Origin: Bacillota bacterium
GTDB lineage: Bacteria; Bacillota; Clostridia; Peptostreptococcales; Anaerovoracaceae
Assembly (NCBI GenBank): GCA_017440275.1
Contig: JAFSHN010000012.1
Coordinates: 1 to 51,230 of the forward strand
Length of the DNA: 51,230 nt
Direction of reading: 5' to 3'
Below, piece after piece: positions 41,439-51,230 of the stretch. The notes beneath the pieces are model-generated. The model saw nothing but the letters and a program-made list of their open reading frames with translations. It was not told the origin of the DNA and did not search any database. The position numbers were made by a program, and so were the translations under genes. Each line of letters opens with the position of its first letter. The stretch's first letter is position 1.

Positions 41439-41465
41439 TTAGCACTCCGAACGGGCGAGTGCCAA
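41439..41465 (+). promoter_or_regulatory. CIRCE operator (HrcA site)
   Basis: TTAGCACTC, nine bases (CGAACGGGC), GAGTGCCAA. The consensus right arm is GAGTGCTAA, so one base differs. HrcA binding here would repress groESL until heat shock. Confidence 0.95.
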
Positions 41466-41501
41466 AATAATGACGAAAAACTTTTATGGAGGTATTATAT
41501 A

Positions 41502-41777
41502 ATGGTAGGAATCAAGCCACTGGGCGACAGAGTTGCTATTAAAAGAGCTGTTGCTGAAGAAAAGACAATGGGCGGTCTTATTTTAACAAGCTCCGCAAAG
41601 GAAGCACCGCAGGTTGCAGAAGTTGTAGCTGTAGGTCCCGGAACAAAGGATGAACCTATGGAATTGAAAGTAGGAGACAAGGTTCTGTTCCCTAAGTACG
41701 GTGGCACAGAAGTTAAATATAACGGCGAAGAATTAATCATTATGCACCAGAACGAAATTCTGGCAGTTATCGAATAA
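41502..41777 (+). CDS. groES: Co-chaperonin GroES
   Basis: 91-residue lid of the GroEL chamber. KPLGDRVAIKR start and the mobile-loop region EKTMGGLILTSSAKEAPQ are normal; ends with HQNEILAVIE. I chose ATG 41502 with TGGAGG ahead over a longer frame through the CIRCE leader. Followed by groEL after 18 bases. Confidence 0.98.
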   Translation: MVGIKPLGDRVAIKRAVAEEKTMGGLILTSSAKEAPQVAEVVAVGPGTKDEPMELKVGDKVLFPKYGGTEVKYNGEELIIMHQNEILAVIE

Positions 41778-43424
<1,647 letters not shown>

Positions 43425-43439
43425 TCCATTATTGTTTTT

Positions 43440-43468
43440 TAAAGACGAGACTTTGTCTCGTCTTTTTT
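43440..43468 (+). terminator. Terminator of groESL
   Basis: AAAGACGAGAC / GTCTCGTCTTT stem, small loop, T run. Confidence 0.9.
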
Positions 43469-43511
43469 GATGGGATGTGGTATCATATTAGAGGCGTGAT
43501 AAGGAGGGCAT

Positions 43512-44678
43512 ATGAGAAAGAAAGTTATAATTGGTTTGTTAATTATATTAGTGATTCTTATAATAGCACTTTTAATACCGAAGAATCTGGAACTTAAAGG
43601 TGATTCGGAAGTGGTACTGAATCTCAATGAAAAATATATTGAAGAAGGAACGAACTTCAAGTCAGAAGTGACTGGAACGGTTGATACCTCTAAAGTGGGA
43701 GAGTACACTTTAGTATATAAGAAAGGTAGTCAGGAAGTTACCAGAACAGTATATGTAGTAGATCCATCTTCTTTAGTAGTGGGACTTTATGGCAGCCAAA
43801 ATACTTTGGTAAGAGAAGGAGACCCGTATATAGAATCGGGGGCCTTTGGTATAGACAAGGAAAATGGACCTGTAACAGAATACAAGATTAATGGAGATGT
43901 AGATACACAAACACCGGGTAAGTATGAGGTAACTTATACCTTTAATGTGGGTAAACTTAAAAAGACGGTAACAAGAACTGTCCAAGTAGTGGCAAAAGAT
44001 GAATTTGAAGCCAATACGGATGGTGTTCCTGTAATGATGTATCATTACGTTTATACTAAAGACAACAGACCTAAGACAGTTAACAGTAACTATATTCTCG
44101 ACACTGATTTCAGAAAACAACTGGATTACCTGAAAGAAAACAATTATTATTTTCCGAGTTTTGATGAACTGAGAGCTTATGTAGACGGCAAAATTGCTTT
44201 GCCTAAAAACAGTGCTATCATCACATTTGATGACGGACAAGCCTATTTTATGCAAAATGGAATTCCTATAATGAATGAATATAAGATTCCGGCAACGGCA
44301 TTTATTATAGGAACAAAAGGCGCCGGCAAAAACTTATATCCTTACGCAACTGAGTATGTGTCCTTTGAAACTCATTCATACGATATGCACAAAGCAGGCG
44401 GATATATAGGTCATGGCGGCATAATAAGCGCAATGAAAAAGGACGAGATAGTCAAAGACCTTCAGAAAGGAATCAAACTTGTCGGCTCAAGCAACGCATT
44501 TGCTTTCCCATTCGGTGACATAACTGAAGATGGCAAAAAAGCCGTTGAAGAGGCAGGAATAGATGTGGCATTCTCGACTGTATTCGGCAAAGTAAATGTG
44601 GGAGACGATTACAGAACTCTGAAGAGAGTTCGTGTAAACGGCGGAATAAAACTGGAAGATTATATTGATAACTTATAA
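43512..44678 (+). CDS. Secreted polysaccharide deacetylase with Ig-like repeats
   Basis: 388 residues with a hydrophobic anchor at about 4-20, two DUF5011-type Ig-like repeats (about 25-85 and 90-165; VDTSKVGEYTLVYKKGSQ and VDTQTPGKYEVTYTF), and a NodB-type deacetylase domain from about 175: VMMYHYV, FDDGQAYF with TFDDG, THSYDMH (metal-type histidines) and AFPFG. It probably removes acetyl groups from cell-surface glycan or peptidoglycan, the Ig-like region holding it away from the membrane. ATG 43512 follows AAGGAGGG. Confidence 0.87.
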   Translation: MRKKVIIGLLIILVILIIALLIPKNLELKGDSEVVLNLNEKYIEEGTNFKSEVTGTVDTSKVGEYTLVYKKGSQEVTRTVYVVDPSSLVVGLYGSQNTLVREGDPYIESGAFGIDKENGPVTEYKINGDVDTQTPGKYEVTYTFNVGKLKKTVTRTVQVVAKDEFEANTDGVPVMMYHYVYTKDNRPKTVNSNYILDTDFRKQLDYLKENNYYFPSFDELRAYVDGKIALPKNSAIITFDDGQAYFMQNGIPIMNEYKIPATAFIIGTKGAGKNLYPYATEYVSFETHSYDMHKAGGYIGHGGIISAMKKDEIVKDLQKGIKLVGSSNAFAFPFGDITEDGKKAVEEAGIDVAFSTVFGKVNVGDDYRTLKRVRVNGGIKLEDYIDNL

Positions 44679-44683
44679 AAATT

Positions 44684-44715
44684 AGAGACCCTTACGTTGA
44701 AGGGTCTCTTTTCTA
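44684..44715. terminator. Bidirectional terminator
   Basis: AGAGACCCTT (44684-44693) pairs with AAGGGTCTCT (44700-44709), with TTTTCT after it and AATTTTT-type bases on the other strand. It serves the deacetylase gene and the convergent DUF4132 gene. Confidence 0.8.
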
Positions 44716-47700
44716 TTGCATCTGATCTAAAATATAAGGATCTTTGATCTTTGTATCTTCTGCGAAAAGCAGAATCTTTGAGATGATTTCTGCTGTCTTT
44801 GGATCTTCGTCAAGGAAAGGCAGGAAGATTCGTCCTCGATGCTGACTGTGGACCGGGAGCACATTAAGCTGATGATGTCCCATCATATGAACCACACCGC
44901 TTCCAAGATGGACGCTGTATTCGCCGCGTTTTCCTTCAATAAGAGCATGAGTGCCTTCAATTTTCACATTCTTAAGACCAAAAAGAGAAATATTACACTC
45001 GGCAATGACCTTACGCATTTCTATAGTGGAGTGAGTTGCTTCAGGGTCAACACCGCCTGCATGAGCAACGCTGACAGCAAGATCAACATCGCGCATTGCT
45101 TCGGAGTAAACGATTTCAGGGACCTCTTCAATAGTCAGAGGCTTAAAGGTCTTTCGGTCAGTGAACTGTACCCATTCCAGCGTCGGTGCTTCCACATCAG
45201 ATGGTGAGAACCAGTCGGCAAGGGCATACATGGTAACCACAATGTTGTCCTTGTAGAAAACTTTGTTGAGGCCTGTTTCGTGGTCGCATATCCAGCGACG
45301 GCCTTTCAGGCACGCCACAGTTTTAGTTGGCTGAATTTGATAACCGGCAAACATACGGGAGTAAGGCTGGTCAATTTCCTCATCAAGCTTAATATACAGT
45401 TCTCTGAACACCTGGCGGAAAGGCTGTTTGAAGCCGCTCTGCTGCTGTCTGTTAAAAAAGACCTTTTGCCACTTGCCTAGCGTATTTGTTTTGTAAAGGT
45501 CAAATGGATGTGCAACTCTAAGATGACTGTCCGCGTCTAAAGTAAGAATTTCTCCATCTGCATTGACAAAACCGAGATCGTCGGTTACACCGCATACGTT
45601 ATCTTCTGTAATGTAGACGAGATTATCAATTACAGGGCCTATTACAGGGTTTTGTTTGAGTTCAGTCAGTTCACTGTACATATAGGACTCTCGCTCTTCC
45701 ATAGCCTGTTCAAGCATCTTGACTGTACGGCTGTATTGGTCGCGGAATTTTTTATTGCTTTCTTTTAAGTCTGCTATATACTGGTTTTTCTTAAGAGAAG
45801 CAGGCACCGATGAAAGGATTTTTTCACCTTTGCGTATGATTACCTCAGGCTTGCCGGCCTTTGAGACTTCTATGCGGGCAGCGAAGGTGTCACCCAAATC
45901 ATACCAATCGAAGTAGCCCTTCAGGGACTTTACCAGTTCCATTTCCATAGCCAGTGTCAAACGTGTGACATCTCTGTATCCGGCATTTATGGAAAGGTTT
46001 TTTAGAGCCATATCGCAAGCCTGATTTTCACTGGCTTTGCGCTGTGAACCGAAATTATTTGCTTCCTTGCGGAACTTCTGGATAAATTGGTAACGACGAA
46101 GCATATCTTCTTTTCCACTAAGAGGAATCAAAGCATAGCTCATTAAAAGGTCTTTGTTTCGCTTGTCTGAGATTACAGATTCCAGTTCTTCAACACTGAC
46201 TCTGCCTAAGGCAGCATCGGCATACTTGCGGGCACGCGAGTGTTTGCTGCCGTCGCTGATGTATTTTGCTGCATCGTAGAGCAGCTGGAAACGTTCCTCG
46301 CCAAGGGTGTCGTAGGCTTCTTTAAACCAGTCGATGTCGAAGGCTCCCCCAAGGAGTTCTTCTTTTTCAAGAGGAGTATATCTGGCAATCACAGCGAATT
46401 TCTTTTCGTTATTGCTGTACTGATCGTTCATGTGTGCCATAAAATAATAGCATCCGCTCTTGAGACCATCATATCCAAGATATTCTTCGATTATATCTAT
46501 CCATTGAGGTGCGTACATGGCAACTTCAACAAGCCGCTTTTCCTTAATGGAAGTACCCTTGAGCGCGTGCCTTAAGGTTTCTGCAGTGGCTTCCGGTTCA
46601 GGATGGCATACGGATATCAGGTGACTCAGGCAGACTTTACGGCTTCCGGAAGAATCGTAGGCCTTATAGTCGCTGCGTTCCAACTTTTCTTTGCCCATAG
46701 CTAAAAGAAGCTTAACCAGGTGATTCGTACCGCATACATAACCAATGGATGTTACCGCTTTGGAATAAGGTGTGAGAGAGTCACCTCGCATACATTCCAC
46801 GCTGACGATGGAATCTGCCACCCTATCGGCTACATCTCGCACATATTTCTCTAAATCAGGGTCATCGAGTCTAAATCTTGAGATAGTATTTTTTAAATAT
46901 GGGTAGCGTTCGGTTCGGTATAGCATAAACAGATTTTCCAGATTATGTCTTAGATCACCTGAAGAAAGAATACTTTTGTACATTTGACCTTCAGTGATGA
47001 GACCGAAAAAGCAAGCACCCACATAATCCAAGGCTTTCAGTGAAAGATTGCGATGATTGTTATAAATCGGATTGTTGCTGTATTCGTACAGTGCTTCGAT
47101 ATTTATAAGCAACTCAAATCGTCTTTTAAATTCTTCCTTCCCGGTCCAGCTCAGTGCAAAGGTGTCCGTGGCAGCTGTAATTATGCCGATGGACAATGGT
47201 GTGGCTGTGGTAGTGCGCATTGTTTTCTGCAGTGTACCAAGACCAATCGGAAATTCGAAGGAACCGATTCTTTTGTCATCAGGCACATGACAACAGAGAT
47301 ATGCAGTGACTTTTGCACCGAAATCTCGCTTGAAATCATCATCACAGTAAATCTGCTGAAGAGGACCCAAAATGTCCCTGAAGAAATCACCTCCGGATTT
47401 TGCCCATGATCCGCCACGGTTGCCGCCTCGTCCGTATTTATAGCTCGTTGCATCGAAATTGACGATAGGTTTACCGAAAATCTCTTCTGTTAAAGACTTC
47501 AAATAGACATTATATGGCTGTTTTAGAGCATCTCCTGTCGGCATCAAGCTGTTCACTATTGCATAAGGCATGAGAGAAAGATACATAGCCATCAGTCGGT
47601 CAGGTGCCTTGATTTCTGATTCATAAAACTCTTTCCAGAGGTGCAGAAGAGCCGTACGCTTTTCCGGATCTGTGCTGTATGAAATTATAGGCAGATAGTT

Positions 47701-49824
47701 ATTTGCTCCCAGAAGAACTTTTTCTCCATGGACATTTTTGAACTCGGTGTTTTTGTGTTCATCTATAAAATCATCTAACTTGGTAAAGAGATCTTTCAGC
47801 TCATCCGCACTTATTTTGCAGAGAGGATAGTCGGATTTTGGAGCATATATCTTTGGCAGGGTAATGCCATCTTCATCGTTATAAAGGTTATCTTCTGTGG
47901 AATTTTGCGGTGAGCTGCCTATAAGCTGGTTGATAAGTATTTGCTCCCGTTCACTTGGATTGGCAAACAACGAAACAGACTTAGCTGATTCCTTTCGAAT
48001 TGATGAATCTTCATCAAGACTCAACAGGATATCAAGTCCCGCAAGGCGCATTTCTTCACGCTTGTCATTGAGTAATAACTCAATAGACGATTTTAAACCA
48101 GAATCGTCTTGTTTTCTTAAAAGACCTATGATGTTTTTTCTCAGGTCTGCTGACTTGAAACGCAGAAGCTCACACATTTTGGTGTATTCTGCGGGTGTAA
48201 ATCTTTGTTTCTGGGCAATATCAAGAGCTGCCTGTCTTGTGTAACTTTCCTTGTCGCCGAGGGCAGCGATAAGCACATCTCGGCGCTTTGGCGTGTCAGG
48301 AACTGAAAGCAGCAGATAGACGCCCTTTTGTCTTGACATATCCTGGCTGTTGAGTTCCTGAAGGTGTTCAGACAGCCAGTCCATTTCATCTTTGTCTTGA
48401 AGTCCGTTAGCTATTAGGCACATACGGACGATTATATCGGAACGGTCCAAGGTTGTATAATACCAAGGGAAAAGAAATGGATTAAATTCATAACTCTTAT
48501 GCTTCATTGTAGTAAGCAGATTTTTGAGAATGTCATAGTGCTTACGGGCGTTTTCTTCGTCTTTGAACCATTTTTGCAGGTTAATCCTGCGCGGCGCGCT
48601 GTCAGGCTGGCCATAACCATTTTTGCCTGCAGCTTTGGCAGCTGCCTGATGAAGATCCTGAATATAAGTCGACATAATCGCTGCAGCCATTTCAATGTCA
48701 AAATCTTCATTGGTAATTACAGCGTTGGCAACTTTGCGCTGGAAATCCCTATCTTGTATATTACGGTTGAAAAATGCTGCAACGCGTTTTTGCTGGATTG
48801 TACCATTTCTTAATATTTCCGCGATTGCCTTCATGGAATCGGTAATTTCATAGATACCAAGCCCCCAAAGGCCAACCAGGACTTGGACGGCGTCATTTGA
48901 ATCGAGCAGCCTTTGAGGTGCGTTTTTATCCTCAATACATTCCTTCATAAGAGCGAAGGTCTTGTTGGAACTTCTGATAAGGTGGTCAGGATCCAGTATT
49001 CCAATCCAGGTTGCCACTGCGCGGTGAACGGAGGAGTATCGCATCAGGTCGTTTTCTTCAATTACATGGAAAACTTCGCAGAAACCCTCGTGAGTACCGC
49101 AGTCCATGTTTTCGCATATTGCCTGTCTTGCGCCTTCCTGCAGTCTGGCAGCCAGAAGAAATTGCCCGAGAAGCTTATGAAGCTTACTATTGCTGCTTTT
49201 GAATATGCCTCGAATCATATGAGTGTCCAGATATGATGTATTGTTTTCACTTGTAATGATTTGGGCAAGAGTCTCTATGAGCGCAGAATCACCGCCGTCG
49301 ATATATGCAGCAATCAAGTCTTCGAGACCGTTTTTGGAAATCATATGACCGTTTTTCTTCAAATCAAGTTTTTCTTCATCCATTTGATTCTTAAGATAAT
49401 CGCTGAGTGAACAACTGAAAACCTGCATCTGGTAAGCAGTTTTTAAAATTGTACGCACTTTAATTATCGGGTCGTAGTATATGGACATTCTGACCGTGCG
49501 GCGATCCCAACCTGTTGAATAAGGAAACTTATTCAGTTTATCAAAATAATTGCAAAGTGCTTCCGCACAGGACTTGCTACCTGCGCAGAATTCAACTACT
49601 TTAAAGTACTTTTTTCTAAAGAAAACACCGGGGGTCATTTTCAGTGTGTTGAGCTCGTCGAAGAGTTCCTGCATAATTTTGTTTTCCTCGGAATTAAGCT
49701 GATAATTGGGGCTTGTTAAAACCTGAAAAACTGTTTTGTTTCGTGTACCGAAAGTAAATCCCGGCTGACGGGATTTTAGGAAATTCTGAAAAAGCTCGGA
49801 TCTTGTTGTCGAATTATATACCAT
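44713..49824 (-). CDS. Giant DUF4132 protein with HEAT-like repeats
   Basis: 1703 residues, the largest gene here. No signal peptide, membrane segment or P-loop is seen. The first 650 residues are helix-rich with HEAT-like repeats near 480-640 (VLIAALGDKESYTRQAALDIA; LRFKSADLRKNIIGLLRK). The middle is unassigned. The last 250 (AHAGGVDPEATHSTIEMRKV; HLGSGVVHMMGHHQLNVLPV; SQHRGRIFLPF) match the DUF4132 C-terminal block known from YehI/MolR-type proteins. I preferred ATG 49824, with AAGGAAGGA ahead, to an ATG seven codons earlier that overlaps the preceding stop. Its partner is the 113-residue gene 14 bases upstream. Relatives are linked to MoxR/VWA conflict systems, but no such genes are seen here, so function is open. 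Confidence 0.82.
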   Translation of the reverse strand: MVYNSTTRSELFQNFLKSRQPGFTFGTRNKTVFQVLTSPNYQLNSEENKIMQELFDELNTLKMTPGVFFRKKYFKVVEFCAGSKSCAEALCNYFDKLNKFPYSTGWDRRTVRMSIYYDPIIKVRTILKTAYQMQVFSCSLSDYLKNQMDEEKLDLKKNGHMISKNGLEDLIAAYIDGGDSALIETLAQIITSENNTSYLDTHMIRGIFKSSNSKLHKLLGQFLLAARLQEGARQAICENMDCGTHEGFCEVFHVIEENDLMRYSSVHRAVATWIGILDPDHLIRSSNKTFALMKECIEDKNAPQRLLDSNDAVQVLVGLWGLGIYEITDSMKAIAEILRNGTIQQKRVAAFFNRNIQDRDFQRKVANAVITNEDFDIEMAAAIMSTYIQDLHQAAAKAAGKNGYGQPDSAPRRINLQKWFKDEENARKHYDILKNLLTTMKHKSYEFNPFLFPWYYTTLDRSDIIVRMCLIANGLQDKDEMDWLSEHLQELNSQDMSRQKGVYLLLSVPDTPKRRDVLIAALGDKESYTRQAALDIAQKQRFTPAEYTKMCELLRFKSADLRKNIIGLLRKQDDSGLKSSIELLLNDKREEMRLAGLDILLSLDEDSSIRKESAKSVSLFANPSEREQILINQLIGSSPQNSTEDNLYNDEDGITLPKIYAPKSDYPLCKISADELKDLFTKLDDFIDEHKNTEFKNVHGEKVLLGANNYLPIISYSTDPEKRTALLHLWKEFYESEIKAPDRLMAMYLSLMPYAIVNSLMPTGDALKQPYNVYLKSLTEEIFGKPIVNFDATSYKYGRGGNRGGSWAKSGGDFFRDILGPLQQIYCDDDFKRDFGAKVTAYLCCHVPDDKRIGSFEFPIGLGTLQKTMRTTTATPLSIGIITAATDTFALSWTGKEEFKRRFELLINIEALYEYSNNPIYNNHRNLSLKALDYVGACFFGLITEGQMYKSILSSGDLRHNLENLFMLYRTERYPYLKNTISRFRLDDPDLEKYVRDVADRVADSIVSVECMRGDSLTPYSKAVTSIGYVCGTNHLVKLLLAMGKEKLERSDYKAYDSSGSRKVCLSHLISVCHPEPEATAETLRHALKGTSIKEKRLVEVAMYAPQWIDIIEEYLGYDGLKSGCYYFMAHMNDQYSNNEKKFAVIARYTPLEKEELLGGAFDIDWFKEAYDTLGEERFQLLYDAAKYISDGSKHSRARKYADAALGRVSVEELESVISDKRNKDLLMSYALIPLSGKEDMLRRYQFIQKFRKEANNFGSQRKASENQACDMALKNLSINAGYRDVTRLTLAMEMELVKSLKGYFDWYDLGDTFAARIEVSKAGKPEVIIRKGEKILSSVPASLKKNQYIADLKESNKKFRDQYSRTVKMLEQAMEERESYMYSELTELKQNPVIGPVIDNLVYITEDNVCGVTDDLGFVNADGEILTLDADSHLRVAHPFDLYKTNTLGKWQKVFFNRQQQSGFKQPFRQVFRELYIKLDEEIDQPYSRMFAGYQIQPTKTVACLKGRRWICDHETGLNKVFYKDNIVVTMYALADWFSPSDVEAPTLEWVQFTDRKTFKPLTIEEVPEIVYSEAMRDVDLAVSVAHAGGVDPEATHSTIEMRKVIAECNISLFGLKNVKIEGTHALIEGKRGEYSVHLGSGVVHMMGHHQLNVLPVHSQHRGRIFLPFLDEDPKTAEIISKILLFAEDTKIKDPYILDQMQ

Positions 49825-49838
49825 GGTGTCCTTCCTTT

Positions 49839-50180
49839 CTACCACATACGTCCTGCCAGCATAGTGAGTTTGACGAAGGTTAAAGTTTCGCTGCCGGTGA
49901 GGCTAAGTTTCTCGTCAATATCTTCATATCGTTTATCGTCGATAAATAAGGCAACCAGTCCATCCTCAAAGCTTTGCAGGGCATTTTTGATGGCCGTATC
50001 GGTCGAAATATCCTTGTTGCCTTTTAAGTCATCTTTCTTTTTGAAATCTTCTAAGGTTTTCTGTACTGTCATAACTAAAAGCTCTCCAACGGATTCCGGA
50101 GCGTGTTCGTATAAAATTATATGGTTTTCTATGGCCGATGCTTTACGGCCCGCCTGTTTGATTTGCACTTTCAGTTCCAT
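49839..50180 (-). CDS. Small protein with possible ubiquitin-like beta-grasp fold, partner of DUF4132 protein
   Basis: 113 residues. The order of likely structure is strand (ELKVQIKQAG), strand (ENHIILYEH), helix (VGELLVMTVQKTLEDFKK), then strand-turn-strand ending DIDEKLSLTGSETLTFVKLT and a sharp C-terminus LAGRMW. Strand-strand-helix-strands, with DxxKxL..GSxTLxF before the end, recalls the ubiquitin/ThiS/MoaD beta-grasp plan, though no C-terminal GG is present. ATG 50178-50180 follows AAAGGAGG. It leads the DUF4132 gene. Fold is inference; co-transcription is strong. Confidence 0.75.
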   Translation of the reverse strand: MELKVQIKQAGRKASAIENHIILYEHAPESVGELLVMTVQKTLEDFKKKDDLKGNKDISTDTAIKNALQSFEDGLVALFIDDKRYEDIDEKLSLTGSETLTFVKLTMLAGRMW

Positions 50181-50200
50181 AGTCTGCCTCCTTTGTGATA

Positions 50201-50229
50201 ATTATAAATCCCGTCATAAATATTGGCAA
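50201..50229 (-). promoter_or_regulatory. Promoter of the beta-grasp/DUF4132 operon
   Basis: On the reverse strand: TTGCCA (50224-50229), 17-bp spacer, TATAAT (50201-50206). Near-ideal. Confidence 0.8.
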
Positions 50230-50260
50230 TTGAGTTTTTAGGATAAAGTTGAAAGAGCCC

Positions 50261-50289
50261 TTGTCAAAAATCGAAAAATATATTAAAAT
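50261..50289 (+). promoter_or_regulatory. Promoter of guaB
   Basis: TTGTCA (50261-50266), 17-bp spacer, TAAAAT (50284-50289). The leader then holds a small hairpin GGCG-A-TTAT / ATAA-CGCC (about 50308-50328). It is not one of the purine riboswitch classes I know. Confidence 0.6.
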
Positions 50290-50380
50290 AGTAAAAATAC
50301 AAAAATGGGCGATTATGGCTATAACGCCTTATGACATAACTAATTATTGATGCATTTATATATTTAAGGGAGGAAAACAA

Positions 50381-51230
50381 ATGGCTTACTATTTCGAAGA
50401 ACCATCAAGAACATTTAACGAATATCTTCTTGTTCCTGGATACTCCAGCAAGGAATGTCGTGTTGAAAACGTTTCTTTGAAGACACCAATCACAAAGTTT
50501 AAGAAGGGTGAAGAACCTAAGATTACTATGAATATTCCGTTAGTATCTGCTATTATGCAGGCAGTATCTGACGATAAGATGGCTGTTGCACTGGCAAAAG
50601 AAGGCGGAATCTCCTTCATTTTCGGCTCTCAGACAGTTGAAAACCAGGCTGCAATGGTTAGAAGAGTTAAGGCTCACAAGGCAGGCTTCGTAACAAGCGA
50701 TTCCAACTTAAGACCTGACCAGACTCTGGCTGATGTTATTGCCCTTAAGGCTCGTAAGGGACACAGCACAATCGCTATCACTGACGACGGTACAGCTGAA
50801 GGAAAGATTTTAGGTCTGGTTACTTCAAGAGACTACAGAGTAAGCCGTATGGATCCAAGCACAAAAATCAGCGAATTCATGACTCCATTTGACAAGCTGA
50901 TTTACGGCAAGAGCGGAATCACATTAAGCGAAGCTAACGATATCCTTTGGGATCACAAACTCAACGCTCTGCCAATCATCGATGACAATCAGAGACTGAC
51001 TCATTTTGTTTTCCGTAAAGACTATGATTCACATAAATCCAACCCTAACGAAATTTTAGACTCCGATAAGAGATATCTTGTTGGTGCAGGGGTTAACACA
51101 AGAGACTATGAAGAAAGAATTCCTGCATTAGTAGAAGCAGGTGTTGATATTCTTTGCTTAGACAGTTCTGAAGGCTACAGCGAATGGCAGGCAGACACAA
51201 TTGCCTGGGTTCGTGAAAAGTACGGCGACG
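50381..51230 (+). CDS. guaB: IMP dehydrogenase, 3' end outside window
   Basis: Oxidises IMP to XMP with NAD+, committing purines to GMP. The frame is open from ATG 50381 (AGGGAGGA ahead) to the right edge, 283 codons so far of about 490-500. Seen: the start [50 protein letters not shown], and CBS-domain sequence ([27 protein letters not shown]) in the middle, then the barrel with [15 protein letters not shown]. The catalytic loop cysteine would be beyond the window. The first residues differ from textbook GuaB and suit the variant found in some Clostridia. Confidence 0.93.
   Translation, partial: MAYYFEEPSRTFNEYLLVPGYSSKECRVENVSLKTPITKFKKGEEPKITMNIPLVSAIMQAVSDDKMAVALAKEGGISFIFGSQTVENQAAMVRRVKAHKAGFVTSDSNLRPDQTLADVIALKARKGHSTIAITDDGTAEGKILGLVTSRDYRVSRMDPSTKISEFMTPFDKLIYGKSGITLSEANDILWDHKLNALPIIDDNQRLTHFVFRKDYDSHKSNPNEILDSDKRYLVGAGVNTRDYEERIPALVEAGVDILCLDSSEGYSEWQADTIAWVREKYGD

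Noticed and set aside
50300-50340. Purine riboswitch in the guaB leader
   Set aside because: The GGCG/CGCC hairpin lacks the conserved junction strings of the guanine/adenine, PRPP or 2'-dG classes.

Overview
The window looks like core chromosome from a low-GC Gram-positive anaerobe of the class Clostridia. The evidence is the mix of a SAM-I riboswitch before metK, an FMN riboswitch before ribU, a CIRCE element before groES-groEL, Rex, CwlD, a YabE-like G5/3D protein, a SpoIIE-type phosphatase domain, a PucR regulator, DUF3842, a 2[4Fe-4S] ferredoxin and a rubredoxin-like protein. An anaerobe related to the Peptostreptococcales/Anaerovoracaceae would fit, but the sequence alone does not fix the family. 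I see no phage, IS element, CRISPR array, rRNA or tRNA.

Layout. 1-5.2 kb: cell-wall genes (G5/3D protein, open at the left edge; CwlD), an AlaX-type tRNA-editing protein, a DUF4282-like membrane protein preceded by three perfect DnaA boxes, and an unrecognised reverse-strand gene. 5.3-12.5 kb: SAM riboswitch-metK, a MATE exporter, an AIM24-like protein, deoC with a tiny membrane-protein gene behind it, and a five-gene run (hypothetical, DUF3842, ECF S component, hypothetical) divergent from deoC. 12.6-24.5 kb: a long forward block holding aspartokinase, a cytidylate-kinase-like protein, metG, tatD, a stand-alone SpoIIE-type phosphatase, tilS, ftsH, a PucR regulator and dusB. 24.5-29.8 kb: PatB-type C-S lyase, two tandem GNAT acetyltransferases, three zinc-ribbon/membrane proteins, a micro-ORF transcript and a 36-residue rubredoxin-like protein. 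29.9-38.3 kb: an orphan amino-acid-type binding lipoprotein, a NifU-C protein, PepV, then FMN riboswitch-ribU followed closely by tsaE-tsaB-rimI-tsaD and an ABC-F ATPase. 38.4-44.7 kb: acpP, rex, ferredoxin, a P-loop/Asp23 fusion, ogg, groES-groEL and a polysaccharide deacetylase. 44.7-50.2 kb: a reverse-strand two-gene operon of a 113-residue possible beta-grasp protein and a giant 1703-residue DUF4132 protein. The window ends inside guaB.

How the genes fit together. Most units are housekeeping: translation and tRNA maturation (metG, tilS, dusB, tsaE/B/D, AlaX), protein quality control (ftsH, groESL), cofactor uptake (ribU and a second ECF S component), redox sensing (rex, ferredoxin, rubredoxin-like) and envelope biogenesis. 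The parts least explained by known biology are the beta-grasp/DUF4132 pair, the micro-ORF transcript at 29.2-29.5 kb, the DnaA-box cluster at 3.1 kb, the P-loop/Asp23 fusion, and the placing of the t6A genes behind an FMN riboswitch. Coordinates of promoters, terminators and small genes were read by eye. No homology search or folding calculation was run.
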